A stretch of 64,000 nt of DNA from JAVBQO01 sp031548885 (GTDB lineage: Bacteria > Patescibacteriota > Saccharimonadia > Saccharimonadales > Saccharimonadaceae): positions 62,001 through 126,000 of the forward strand of contig JAVBQO010000006.1 in assembly GCA_031548885.1 (NCBI GenBank). Reading direction: 5' to 3'. This document shows positions 7,977 through 15,283 of the stretch, in pieces. Every line of letters begins with the position of its first letter. Position 1 is the first letter of the stretch. The position numbers were made by a program, and so were the translations under genes. The notes below the pieces were generated by a model. The model did not search any database. It worked only from the letters and a program-made list of their open reading frames with translations, and was not told where the DNA came from.

Positions 7977-8611
7977 AATCGAACGAAAAATTGCTTGCGA
8001 AGTGGGCGATAGTTGGAGCGGTGGCGGTGATTTTTCTGGTTGGCGTGGTTGGTTTTGCGAAATACGGCGACAAGATTTTGGGTCAAAAATCTTTGACGTC
8101 GGCGATCGCGACGGGCGAATCGCGCGAGTTTGACTTTTCGCAAGTTTCCAGCGATGGGTTGAGTGCGAAACAATTGAAATTGTTGGCGATTTTGGAGCAA
8201 GAATACATTTCGCAGCCCGACATGATCAAATATTCCGAAGGCGTGCGCGAGCCGTGGTGCGCGGACTTTGTCAGTTGGGCGATGCGCGAAATCGACGCGC
8301 CGCTGGCGAATCCAAACAGCGGTTCGTGGCGAATTCCGGGCGTTTATACGCTGAATGATTATTTGATTTCGCGGAACGCTTTTCACAAAACTGGCGATGG
8401 CTACGTTCCGAAATTTGGCGACATCGTGACGTATGATGGCGGGAAATTTGGCGTGCATACGAATTTTGTTTTGCGGAATGAAGACGGCGTTTTGACGACT
8501 GTGGGCGGGAACGAAAATCATCGGATTTTGGTGCAGCAATATGATATGAATGACGCGCGTTTTGGCGCGACGGGATTTGGCGAATTCGCGGTGCTTGCGA
8601 AAAGTGAATAA
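7973..8611 (+). CDS. Membrane-anchored CHAP-domain peptidase/amidase
   Basis: A 212-residue protein with one N-terminal transmembrane helix (WAIVGAVAVIFLVGVVGF, about residues 11-28) and an extracytoplasmic CHAP domain. The Cys nucleophile is in EPWCADFVSWAM (about residue 92) and the His in GKFGVHTNFVL (about 162). CHAP enzymes cut peptidoglycan peptides or amide bonds, so a role in wall remodelling or attack on a host wall is likely. Its ATG overlaps the truB stop (ATGA), so the two are probably translationally coupled. Confidence 0.78.
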   Translation: MKSNEKLLAKWAIVGAVAVIFLVGVVGFAKYGDKILGQKSLTSAIATGESREFDFSQVSSDGLSAKQLKLLAILEQEYISQPDMIKYSEGVREPWCADFVSWAMREIDAPLANPNSGSWRIPGVYTLNDYLISRNAFHKTGDGYVPKFGDIVTYDGGKFGVHTNFVLRNEDGVLTTVGGNENHRILVQQYDMNDARFGATGFGEFAVLAKSE

Positions 8612-8614
8612 CTT

Positions 8615-8623
8615 TGGTAGAAT
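8615..8623 (+). promoter_or_regulatory. Extended -10 promoter for rpsO
   Basis: TGGTAGAAT (TG at 8615-8616, hexamer 8618-8623) ends 7 nt before the rpsO ATG, predicting a leaderless mRNA. Confidence 0.65.
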
Positions 8624-8630
8624 ATGGCAG

Positions 8631-8897
8631 ATGATTACCAGCGAGAACAAGAAGAAAGCCATCAAAGCGACGCAGACGCATGCAAATGACGTCGGTTCGC
8701 CTCAGGCGCAAGCGTCGATTTTGACCGTACGCATCAAAGAAATTACCAAACATTTGCAAACCAACAAGCACGATAACGCGGCACGCCGCGGCTTGATTCA
8801 GATGGTTGGCCAGCGCAAGAAATTGCTCAAATCGCTGGAGAAAAAAGATTTCGCCGCGTACAAACAAGTCGTCCAGACACTAGGACTCCGCAAATAG
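8631..8897 (+). CDS. rpsO: Small-subunit ribosomal protein S15
   Basis: Binds the 16S rRNA central domain early in 30S assembly. The 88-residue product has the S15 pattern: GSPQAQASILTVRIKEITKHL, the DNAARRGLIQMVGQRKKLL helix and the end LGLRK. A longer in-frame opening begins at 8550, but the ATG at 8631 is preferred because family homology starts there and an extended -10 lies 7 nt upstream. A terminator hairpin overlaps the stop codon. Confidence 0.95.
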   Translation: MITSENKKKAIKATQTHANDVGSPQAQASILTVRIKEITKHLQTNKHDNAARRGLIQMVGQRKKLLKSLEKKDFAAYKQVVQTLGLRK

Positions 8898-8906
8898 CGG
8901 AGTTTT
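8884..8906 (+). terminator. Intrinsic terminator overlapping the rpsO stop
   Basis: ACTCCGC (8884-8890) pairs with GCGGAGT (8896-8902) around AAATA and is followed by TTTT. The TAG stop of rpsO lies in the loop/right arm, a very compact arrangement. Confidence 0.85.
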
Positions 8907-8912
8907 TGGATT

Positions 8913-8944
8913 GCGAAAAGTCCGGCAGTTGAGTCGGACTTTTC
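8913..8944 (-). terminator. Intrinsic terminator for the Nudix gene
   Basis: CGAAAAGTCCG and CGGACTTTTCG form an 11-bp stem with a 10-nt loop just past the stop of the minus-strand Nudix gene. It abuts the rpsO terminator. Confidence 0.65.
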
Positions 8945-8947
8945 GAT

Positions 8948-9394
8948 TTATTTCAGATAATTTGCGATGTGAACCGGCGCTGCGCCGCGAACGATTTTCG
9001 CCACGTCGATTTCGCGCAGAAATTCCGGCAAAATGCTGACGGATTTCGGATCGACGAAATCAAATTCCGCGATTTCTAAGTTTCCGTGCGTTGTTTTTGC
9101 GAGGTCAATATTTTTGTAATCCGCCGCGTTTTCGATTGCGAAAAAGAATTCCAGAAACTCGCAGTCTTTTTCGGCGTATTGTTGGGTCGCGACCAATCGG
9201 CCAATTTGCGGTTCGACCCCGATTTCCTCGATCATTTCGCGGTCAAGGCATTCGACAATCGATTCGCCCGGATCCATTTTGCCGCCGGGAACACACCAAA
9301 AATCGTTGACGCCGCCATCGTGTTTTTGGCGTACGCACAAAATTTCGCCACCACGCAGCACAATTCCGCGCACCGTAATTATTCGTTGATACAT
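8948..9394 (-). CDS. Nudix hydrolase
   Basis: A 148-residue Nudix-fold pyrophosphohydrolase. The Nudix box is complete: GGKMDPGESIVECLDREMI continuing EEIGV. Preceding strands (IVLRGGEILCVRQKHDGG, FWCVPGG) are typical of nucleoside-di/triphosphate sanitising or house-cleaning members. The sequence does not fix the substrate. GGAGG lies 6 nt before the ATG. The promoter is about 85 nt upstream (9480-9485), giving a real 5' leader, unlike many neighbours. Confidence 0.85.
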   Translation of the reverse strand: MYQRIITVRGIVLRGGEILCVRQKHDGGVNDFWCVPGGKMDPGESIVECLDREMIEEIGVEPQIGRLVATQQYAEKDCEFLEFFFAIENAADYKNIDLAKTTHGNLEIAEFDFVDPKSVSILPEFLREIDVAKIVRGAAPVHIANYLK

Positions 9395-9479
9395 AGAAAA
9401 CCTCCGTTAAATTTTGATTCGGAGCGGCCGCGCGGGCATCCTTTGCAAGCGGATTGAGCTAAGCAATCGTAGTGGGGGA

Positions 9480-9485
9480 ATTATA
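9480..9485 (-). promoter_or_regulatory. -10 box for the Nudix gene
   Basis: Read on the minus strand this is a perfect TATAAT with no convincing -35. It would give a leader of about 80 nt before the SD-preceded start at 9394; part of that leader is GC-rich and could fold. Confidence 0.5.
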
Positions 9486-9578
9486 GCGTGAATAAATTAT
9501 TTTCGCAAGACGGCAACTTCTAGATCGAGTCCTGGGAGCTGTTGCTATTATGCTTTTGCTAACCTATAATTGTCGGCT

Positions 9579-10003
9579 ATGAAATCATTAACCAAAAAAG
9601 CTCTAGCCCCAACATTATCAAATGGACACTCGTAGTATTTGGGATTCTGGTCGTCGCGCTATTCGCGTTTTGTTGGTATTTGCAGGATCGGATATCAAAA
9701 GCGGACAAATTCCACGGCGAAACATATGTCAACAATTTGAAAACTAATTACCAGATAAAGCGCCTGACATTTTGCGTTGATCATCAAATATCGCCGTGTG
9801 ATAACGCGTCGGTGGGGAGTTGGAATAAGTCGAATCCCGATGATGACTATTTCATGATTGAGAACTTGCCTGAGTAGGCCATCGGTTGGCAAAAAGTTAA
9901 GGTAAAAAGCGGTAAGTGGTGGATACGTTTTCGTGATTATGGCGAGAATGAGTTATTCCGCAAAAAAGGTTTTATAGCCAATTGTGATAAAATCACAGCA
10001 TGA
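9579..10003 (+). pseudogene. Frameshifted gene for a small membrane-anchored protein
   Basis: A TATAAT at 9565-9570 ends 8 nt before an ATG at 9579. That frame closes after 18 codons. A +2 shifted frame then encodes IIKWTLVVFGILVVALFAF, a clear transmembrane helix, followed by about 60 soluble residues, a TAG at 9875-9877, and a further 41 codons ending at 10003. One missing base just after the start codon (reading ATG-GAA-ATC instead of ATG-AAA-TCA) would restore the first part. The internal TAG is a second lesion. The reconstructed end overlaps the next start by 4 nt, as in working operons. The original function is not recognisable. Confidence 0.55.
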
Positions 10004-10275
10004 AAGACTCAAATCCAGAACGTTCCACTGATGGTCTTGATTTGGTAAAATATGTCATTGACAATTGGGCTAGTGCTGATATATCTGAGCTGCCGAAGCT
10101 TGTCAAAATAATGATCATGACGCCGTCGCTAGAGTGGCGGGAATTAATGAATCGTGCCGAAAAACACGAAATAGTTAACTGGGAGATCTTGTTGCAAAAT
10201 AGTAGTGATATTTATGCTAGTATCGCTGAGGCTATCGCAGAGGATGATGGAATTGTATTTGTAAACAAAGATTAG
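10000..10275 (+). CDS. Hypothetical acidic protein
   Basis: A 91-residue soluble protein I do not recognise, mostly predicted helical (LDLVKYVIDNWASADISEL, IAEAIAEDDGI), with an acidic end. TGATAAAAT (hexamer 9988-9993) ends 6 nt before the ATG, so it is likely leaderless. It begins inside the decayed upstream gene. Base composition is AT-richer than the nearby pnp. Confidence 0.55.
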   Translation: MKDSNPERSTDGLDLVKYVIDNWASADISELPKLVKIMIMTPSLEWRELMNRAEKHEIVNWEILLQNSSDIYASIAEAIAEDDGIVFVNKD

Positions 10276-10279
10276 TGGG

Positions 10280-10318
10280 GCTTGCGCAGGGTGAAAAAGT
10301 ATTTCACCCTGCGCAAGC
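10280..10318. terminator. 17-bp perfect hairpin between convergent small genes
   Basis: The arms 10280-10296 and 10302-10318 are exact reverse complements around a 5-nt loop (AAGTA). It lies just past the plus-strand stop at 10275 and before the minus-strand stop at 10335. No long T-run follows, so it is a probable bidirectional terminator or mRNA-stabilising hairpin rather than a textbook one. Confidence 0.6.
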
Positions 10319-10334
10319 GGATCATGTCGGGAGT

Positions 10335-10526
10335 CTAGCGCTCCGAGCTGAAGAGCTCGTTGCCATTCTCGTCGAATCCGACGTGGTAGTGACCGCCACC
10401 GTTACCCTTCTGCTGGATGACGAACTCGGATGCTACCGGCGTGCCGGTGTCGCGATGGACTCCATCAGAACTGACTCCCACCCAGGCATCGTCATTATCG
10501 CTCTGGGTGTCGAACCGACCTGACAT
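10335..10526 (-). CDS. Hypothetical small polar protein
   Basis: A 63-residue protein beginning MSGRFDTQSDNDDAW and containing GGGHYHVGFDENGNELF. It is rich in Gly, Asp and Asn with no membrane segment; family unknown. AGGAG lies 6 nt before the chosen ATG, so this start is preferred to one at 10625. A possible TTGACA/TATTCT promoter lies near 10596-10628 on the minus strand, giving a leader of about 70 nt. The coding sequence looks GC-richer than the DNA on either side, which may mean it arrived from elsewhere. Confidence 0.55.
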   Translation of the reverse strand: MSGRFDTQSDNDDAWVGVSSDGVHRDTGTPVASEFVIQQKGNGGGHYHVGFDENGNELFSSER

Positions 10527-10661
10527 AATTTGCTCCTTTCGAAGCGACTTCTTGGAGGCACGTTGTGTACCATCGACAACAAGAAGTTGAGAATAGAATA
10601 ACGCGACATTATTTTTTTTTGTCAACCATAAACATTAAATAAAATGATTACTTTGTCAATC

Positions 10662-10670
10662 TGCTATAAT
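10662..10670 (+). promoter_or_regulatory. Extended -10 promoter for pnp
   Basis: TGCTATAAT at 10662-10670. Transcription should start near 10677, leaving a leader of about 85 nt before pnp. The leader carries two TTGCGAAA octamers. PNPase genes are often autoregulated through their leaders, but no specific structure is evident here. Confidence 0.6.
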
Positions 10671-10762
10671 AAACACGTAAATAACGCCGTAGTAAGTGGT
10701 GGATATGTTTTGCGAAACCATTTGCGAAAAATACCCGTCCCTTACGCAGGCAAGGAGTTAAA

Positions 10763-12889
10763 ATGTCCGAAATTATCAACCCTAACGGTCAGGAACTGGT
10801 TTCCGTTTCGACCGAATTTTTTGGTCGCACGCTGACGCTGGAAGTCGGTTTGGTCGGCTTTCGCACAACCGCGTCCGTCATGACGAAATACGGCGACACG
10901 GTCGTGCTGGGAACGGCGATGACCGGCGGCGTCAATCCGCATCTGGATTATTTCCCGCTGTCGATCGATTACGAAGAAAAATTTTATGCAGCTGGCAAAA
11001 TTTCCGGTTCGCGGTTCATTAAACGCGAAGGCCGTCCGTCCGACGAAGCGATTTTGATCGGCCGTTTGATCGACCGCCCGCTGCGCCCGCTTTTCCCGAA
11101 AGGCTACCGCAACGAAGCCCAGGTTGTTTCCAGCGTTTTGTCGATGGATCCAGCCTTTCGCCCAGATGTGATCGCGATGATCGCGGCTTCGGCGGCGCTA
11201 TCAATTACGGGCGCGCCATTTGACGGTCCAGTTGCAGGTTTGCGCGTTGGATTGACCGAAAATGGCGAATTTACGGCGTTTGAATCGCGCGAATTTTACG
11301 AAAAATCGAAATTGGATTTGGTCGTCGCCGCCACCGAAAACGGCGTGATGATGGTCGAAGCTGGCGCCAACGAAGTCGACGAGGACACGATGGCGAACGC
11401 GATTGAATGGGCGTTTGAACAGATGCAACCGGCAATAAAATTGCAACAGGAACTTGCGAACAAATTAAATGTTCAGGCGCAGGAATACGAATTGGTTAAG
11501 CCGAACGAGGAAATCCAAACCGCCGTTGACGCGTGGGTCGAAGGGAAATTGGGCGAAGATTTGCGAAAACCGTACCCGGAACGCAACGAATTGATCGCAG
11601 ATCTACGCGACCAAATGCACGAATTCATGGTGGAAAAAATCGGCGAAGATGAATACAAAGAATTGAAACACGAGTATTCGGAAGCCTTCCAAATGGCTGT
11701 ACACAAAGACGTGCGAAAGGGAATCGTCGAAGATTCGATTCGCCCTGACGGTCGCAAACTAACAGAGGTGCGTCCGTTATCGTCGATGGTCGGCCTGTTG
11801 CCACGCGCCCACGGTTCGTCGATTTTCACCCGCGGCGTGACGCAGGCGTTGAACATCGTGACGCTCGCACCATTAAGCTATTCGCAAATGCTCGACACGA
11901 TGGAAGTCACCGACGGCGAGCGCCGTTACATGCACCATTACAACGCGCCGGGCTACACGGTTGGCGAAGTCCGCCGCCTCGGTTCGCCGGGTCGCCGCGA
12001 AATCGGTCACGGATATTTGGCAGAACGTGCTTTGTCGGCGGTTTTGCCAAGTGAAGAAGATTTCCCGTACGCGATTCGTTCTGTCACCGAAATCATGTCG
12101 CAAAACGGCTCGACGTCGATGGCCGCCACATGTTCAAGCTGTTTGGCATTGATGGACGCCGGCGTGCCTTTGCGCAAACCAGTTTCTGGCATCGCGATGG
12201 GGTTGATGGTTGACGGCGACGACACGTACGTTTTGTCTGATATCGCCGACGCCGAAGATTTCGCGGGCGACATGGACTTCAAGGTTACCGGCACGGACGC
12301 TGGAATCACGGCGCTACAGATGGATATGAAGGTTCACGGTTTGCCAGTTTCGGTTCTCAGAAAAGCTTTGACGCAGGGCAAAGACGGCCGAGCGCACATT
12401 TTGCAGCACATGCTATCAGTGATTTCGCAGCCGAAATCTGACTTGTCGCCATACGCACCGCGTATCGAAAAATTGATGATTAATCCCGACAAAATCGGTG
12501 CCGTGATCGGCAAAGGCGGCGAAACGATCAATGCCATCACGAAAGAAACTGGCGCAGAAATCGACATCAAAGAAGACGGCTTGATCACATTCGCGTCGAA
12601 CGATCCGGAAAAAATGAAGCAGGCGATCGAGTGGGTGAAAGGTCTGACCGAAGAACCGGAAGTTGGCAAAATTTACAGCGGTAAAGTCGTCACGATCAAA
12701 GATTTCGGTGCGTTTGTGAATATCATGCCCGGCATCGACGGCATGTTGCACATTTCGCAAATTTCCGATCAACGTTTGGACAAAGTTACCGACGCGTTGA
12801 GTGAAGGGGACGTCGTGAACGTGAAATTGGAATCGATCGACGATCGCGGACGACTGAGCCTGACGATGAAGGGTGTTTCGCAAGATTAA
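10763..12889 (+). CDS. pnp: Polyribonucleotide nucleotidyltransferase (PNPase)
   Basis: Phosphorolytic 3'-5' exoribonuclease that works as a trimeric ring in RNA decay. The 708-residue protein has the full order: first RNase PH domain (GDTVVLGTAM, RDRPLRPLFPKG-like block), helical domain, second RNase PH domain (RPDGRKLTEVRPLSS, RRYMHHYNAPGYTVGE, GSTSMAATCSS), KH domain near 570-625 (KIGAVIGKGGETI) and S1 domain near 633-705 (GKVVTIKDFGAFVNI). AAGGAG lies 5 nt before the ATG. No truncation is seen. RNase J lies 7 kb away, the other main RNase here. Confidence 0.96.
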   Translation: MSEIINPNGQELVSVSTEFFGRTLTLEVGLVGFRTTASVMTKYGDTVVLGTAMTGGVNPHLDYFPLSIDYEEKFYAAGKISGSRFIKREGRPSDEAILIGRLIDRPLRPLFPKGYRNEAQVVSSVLSMDPAFRPDVIAMIAASAALSITGAPFDGPVAGLRVGLTENGEFTAFESREFYEKSKLDLVVAATENGVMMVEAGANEVDEDTMANAIEWAFEQMQPAIKLQQELANKLNVQAQEYELVKPNEEIQTAVDAWVEGKLGEDLRKPYPERNELIADLRDQMHEFMVEKIGEDEYKELKHEYSEAFQMAVHKDVRKGIVEDSIRPDGRKLTEVRPLSSMVGLLPRAHGSSIFTRGVTQALNIVTLAPLSYSQMLDTMEVTDGERRYMHHYNAPGYTVGEVRRLGSPGRREIGHGYLAERALSAVLPSEEDFPYAIRSVTEIMSQNGSTSMAATCSSCLALMDAGVPLRKPVSGIAMGLMVDGDDTYVLSDIADAEDFAGDMDFKVTGTDAGITALQMDMKVHGLPVSVLRKALTQGKDGRAHILQHMLSVISQPKSDLSPYAPRIEKLMINPDKIGAVIGKGGETINAITKETGAEIDIKEDGLITFASNDPEKMKQAIEWVKGLTEEPEVGKIYSGKVVTIKDFGAFVNIMPGIDGMLHISQISDQRLDKVTDALSEGDVVNVKLESIDDRGRLSLTMKGVSQD

Positions 12890-12907
12890 TTCGGCTTTGC
12901 GAAAACG

Positions 12908-12937
12908 AGAACCGCGTCAATCTGGCGCGGTTCTTTG
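12908..12937 (+). terminator. Intrinsic terminator after pnp
   Basis: AGAACCGCG (12908-12916) pairs with CGCGGTTCT (12926-12934) around a 9-nt loop and is followed by TT. A TTGCGAAA octamer (or its near copy) sits on each side. Confidence 0.8.
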
Positions 12938-13068
12938 TTGCGAAATGCCAAAGTATGCTGAGATTTGGCACATGTTATACACGAAAATGCAGAAAATTGC
13001 AAAAATGTCTGGACAAACTTGCAAAGCGCCTTTACAATAATTACCATAACCATATAAGGAGAACAGCA

Positions 13069-13671
13069 ATGAGTAAAACAAAAATTGCATTGGCAACGCT
13101 GGGCGTTGTGGGTTTGGCTGCCGTTCCAGTGACAGGGGCTTTCGCTGTGACGTCAAATACAATCGTGAACGGATATATTGATGCGTCAATTTCAATTACG
13201 TCGTCAACACCGGTTGAGTTTCACGTTTTGCCGACAGCAGGCGGCACCGCGTCGACTAATTCTGGTACGGTAACGGTTTCAACTAACAATTCGACGGGGT
13301 ACAATTTGACTTTGTCGACGGTTGGTACGGATCAGAACTTGGTCAAGTCAGTCGCACCGGCTGACACGATCGCGCCGACATCGGGTACGTACGCTGCGCC
13401 GGCAGATTTTGACGTCAATACGTGGGGCTATCGACTGGATGATTCGACGGCAGCGTTTGGTGCAGGTCCAACAACGCAGGAAACAAATGCGGCCACAAGT
13501 TCGTTCACATGGGCGGCAGTTCCGGGATCGGGCGCTCCACAAACGATCAAAACCACAACGGGTCCAGCAACCAGTGATGTCACAGCGGTTTGGTACGGCA
13601 TGAAAGCCACCACTGCGAAACCGTCAGGCGTCTACACAAACACGGTTGTCTATACTGCAACTGTTAACTAA
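13069..13671 (+). CDS. Secreted WxL-like surface protein
   Basis: A 200-residue protein with a Sec signal peptide (KIALATLGVVGLAAVPVTGAFA, cleavage probably near residue 26) and a mature beta-rich domain rich in Ser, Thr and Asn. Hallmarks are STGYNLTLS, NTWGYRLDD, SSFTWAAVP, VWYGMKA and a C-terminal YTNTVVYTATVN. The same pattern ends the 1305-aa protein encoded at 15284. The layout resembles Gram-positive WxL domains, whose Trp motifs and terminal strand bind peptidoglycan, and a DUF916-like partner follows. AGGAG at 13056-13060 sets the start; a longer opening at 12955 is rejected. TACAAT at 13033 is a likely -10. Confidence 0.7.
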   Translation: MSKTKIALATLGVVGLAAVPVTGAFAVTSNTIVNGYIDASISITSSTPVEFHVLPTAGGTASTNSGTVTVSTNNSTGYNLTLSTVGTDQNLVKSVAPADTIAPTSGTYAAPADFDVNTWGYRLDDSTAAFGAGPTTQETNAATSSFTWAAVPGSGAPQTIKTTTGPATSDVTAVWYGMKATTAKPSGVYTNTVVYTATVN

Positions 13672-13699
13672 TCTGACTGAATAAAAGAGGGTATACCGG

Positions 13700-14647
13700 A
13701 TGGCACGATCACGTTTCGTCAACTTTGCGAAAACGATTACAATTGGCGCATTAATAGCGACGCTGGCGTTCATTGCTGTGCCGGCTCGCGCCGCCGATGA
13801 TTCGAACCAAAAAGTCGAAATCACAATGTCGCCGGTGAGCACTCGGCTGGATATTCAGCCGAACGAAAAATATGACGGGCAGTTTACGGTTCTAAACAGC
13901 GGCAACGTTGGCTATGACATCAAAGTTTACGCTGCGCCGTATCAGGTAATAAATCCGCAGTACGAACCGAACTTTTCCACCGACAACAACTACACACAGA
14001 TTGCGAAATGGGTAACGTTCGACCAAGATTCATATCATATGGACGCCGGTCAAACGTTGACGGTGCCATATCATATCAACGTTCCGGCCGACGTGCCGGA
14101 CGGCGGTCAGTACGCAGTTTTGTTTGCCGAAACGCAGCCGATGAACGAACAAATAAATGGTTCATCAGTTGACGCGCTGCGCCGGGTTGGTATGTTGGTG
14201 TACGCACAGGTTCCGGGAACGACTCGAGTGGACGGCAAAGTTATCGAAACAAATCTGGAATTTTGGCAAAAGTCGGCACCGCTTGTCGCCAGCCAAACGA
14301 TTGAAAATACCGGCAACACGGATTTCGAGGTAACGGTTAATTACGAGGTCAAAACCTTATTCGGTAAATCGGTTCACACGAACGAGAATTTGAAAAAAGT
14401 CGTGCTGCCGGGCACGAATCGCGACATCGTTTCGTCGTGGGACGATGCGCCAAGTTTCGGTTTGTTCAAAGTTTCGCAGACCGCGGAATTTCTGGGACAA
14501 ACGTCAACGAACAGCGGTTGGGTTTTGATTGCAGCGCCTTGGATGCTGGTTGTGGCGGTGCTTATCATCGTGCTAATCATAGGGGTTATCGTGTATGCGA
14601 TACATCGAAAGAAAAATCGGAGCAAGAAAATTGCGTTCAAGCGCTAA
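13700..14647 (+). CDS. DUF916/WxLIP-like membrane-anchored protein
   Basis: A 315-residue protein: signal peptide (IGALIATLAFIAVPARA), two Ig-like beta domains, a C-terminal transmembrane helix (APWMLVVAVLIIVLIIGVIV) and a basic tail. The first domain shows the DUF916 (WxL-interacting protein) pattern: MSPVSTRLDIQPNEKYDGQ, VLNSGNVGYDIKVYAAPY, and VPADVPDGGQYAVLFAE. In Firmicutes this family bridges WxL proteins and peptidoglycan. Its place between a WxL-like protein and a sortase-type protein supports the same job. GAGGG lies about 8 nt before the ATG. Confidence 0.78.
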   Translation: MARSRFVNFAKTITIGALIATLAFIAVPARAADDSNQKVEITMSPVSTRLDIQPNEKYDGQFTVLNSGNVGYDIKVYAAPYQVINPQYEPNFSTDNNYTQIAKWVTFDQDSYHMDAGQTLTVPYHINVPADVPDGGQYAVLFAETQPMNEQINGSSVDALRRVGMLVYAQVPGTTRVDGKVIETNLEFWQKSAPLVASQTIENTGNTDFEVTVNYEVKTLFGKSVHTNENLKKVVLPGTNRDIVSSWDDAPSFGLFKVSQTAEFLGQTSTNSGWVLIAAPWMLVVAVLIIVLIIGVIVYAIHRKKNRSKKIAFKR

Positions 14648-15248
14648 GTTGTTGGTCGTCGCGGTTTTCGCGGTCGCTAGTATAGGTGTTGCTGTGACAT
14701 CGGATTTCGCGGCCAGCGCTGCTACGTCGCAACAGCAAATTCGCGCCTCGATCGACAGCGTAACGCCGATCGTTGTTGCGCAAATTATTTCGCCAATCAA
14801 CGGCACGACGACTGATCAGCCGACGACATCAGTAACGGTGCATGTCGAAAACGCCGAAGTTGTGGAATTGTGGATTAATGGCGTTTTGGTGGCGACGATG
14901 AATGTGGCGACACTTGATCCGCAAAACGTTGTGTTTGGCGGGATTTCGCTGTCAGACGGCGCTAATGTCATTGTCGCGAAAGCGATCAACAATACGCACG
15001 TGACGACGACTGAATCTTTGCCTGTTACGGTTACGTATATACCGGAAAATCCCACACCGGTAGCGCCAGTCGACCCGGCGCCGCCGAACACCGGCGATCA
15101 TTTCGTGATTGGCGGAGTGATGGTTGCGAAATCGACGTTTTGGATCGTGGTGTTTGCGATGTTGTGCGTTTGCACAGCGCTGTTTTTGCCGATGATGCGT
15201 CGTCGGCATCGCAAATATGATGAAAAGACGCGGGCGGTTCCAACCTAG
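14595..15248 (+). CDS. Sortase-type wall-anchored Ig-like protein
   Basis: A 217-residue protein with a signal peptide (LLVVAVFAVASIGVAVTS), a beta-sandwich region (ISPINGTTTDQPTTSVTVH, VELWINGVLVATM) and a C-terminal sorting signal: PPNTGD, then a hydrophobic helix (FWIVVFAMLCVCTALFL) and RRRHRK. The motif departs from LPxTG but has the right architecture. The ATG lies inside the end of the DUF916 gene (53-nt overlap), so co-translation is likely. A sortase partner is encoded at 44-45 kb. Confidence 0.72.
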   Translation: MRYIERKIGARKLRSSAKLLVVAVFAVASIGVAVTSDFAASAATSQQQIRASIDSVTPIVVAQIISPINGTTTDQPTTSVTVHVENAEVVELWINGVLVATMNVATLDPQNVVFGGISLSDGANVIVAKAINNTHVTTTESLPVTVTYIPENPTPVAPVDPAPPNTGDHFVIGGVMVAKSTFWIVVFAMLCVCTALFLPMMRRRHRKYDEKTRAVPT

Positions 15249-15263
15249 ATGTGAAGCATGCGG

Positions 15264-15269
15264 TATAAT
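15264..15269 (+). promoter_or_regulatory. -10 box upstream of the RCC1 giant gene
   Basis: TATAAT at 15264-15269; a second TATAAT spans 15280-15285 and overlaps the first ATG. If the second is used, translation would instead start at GTG 15302, which follows AGGAATGGC. Confidence 0.45.
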
Positions 15270-15283
15270 TTTTATAGTTTATA

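Noticed and set aside
9395..9479. tRNA-like or structured RNA in the Nudix leader
   Set aside because: GC-rich arms near 9425-9440 can pair, but there is no cloverleaf, T-loop or CCA context.
9912..10711. A 20-nt near-match (GTAAGTGGTGGATAYGTTTT) at 9912 and 10692
   Set aside because: Too short with one mismatch, only two copies, no flanking similarity; possibly a remnant of the decayed gene but not enough to call a repeat.
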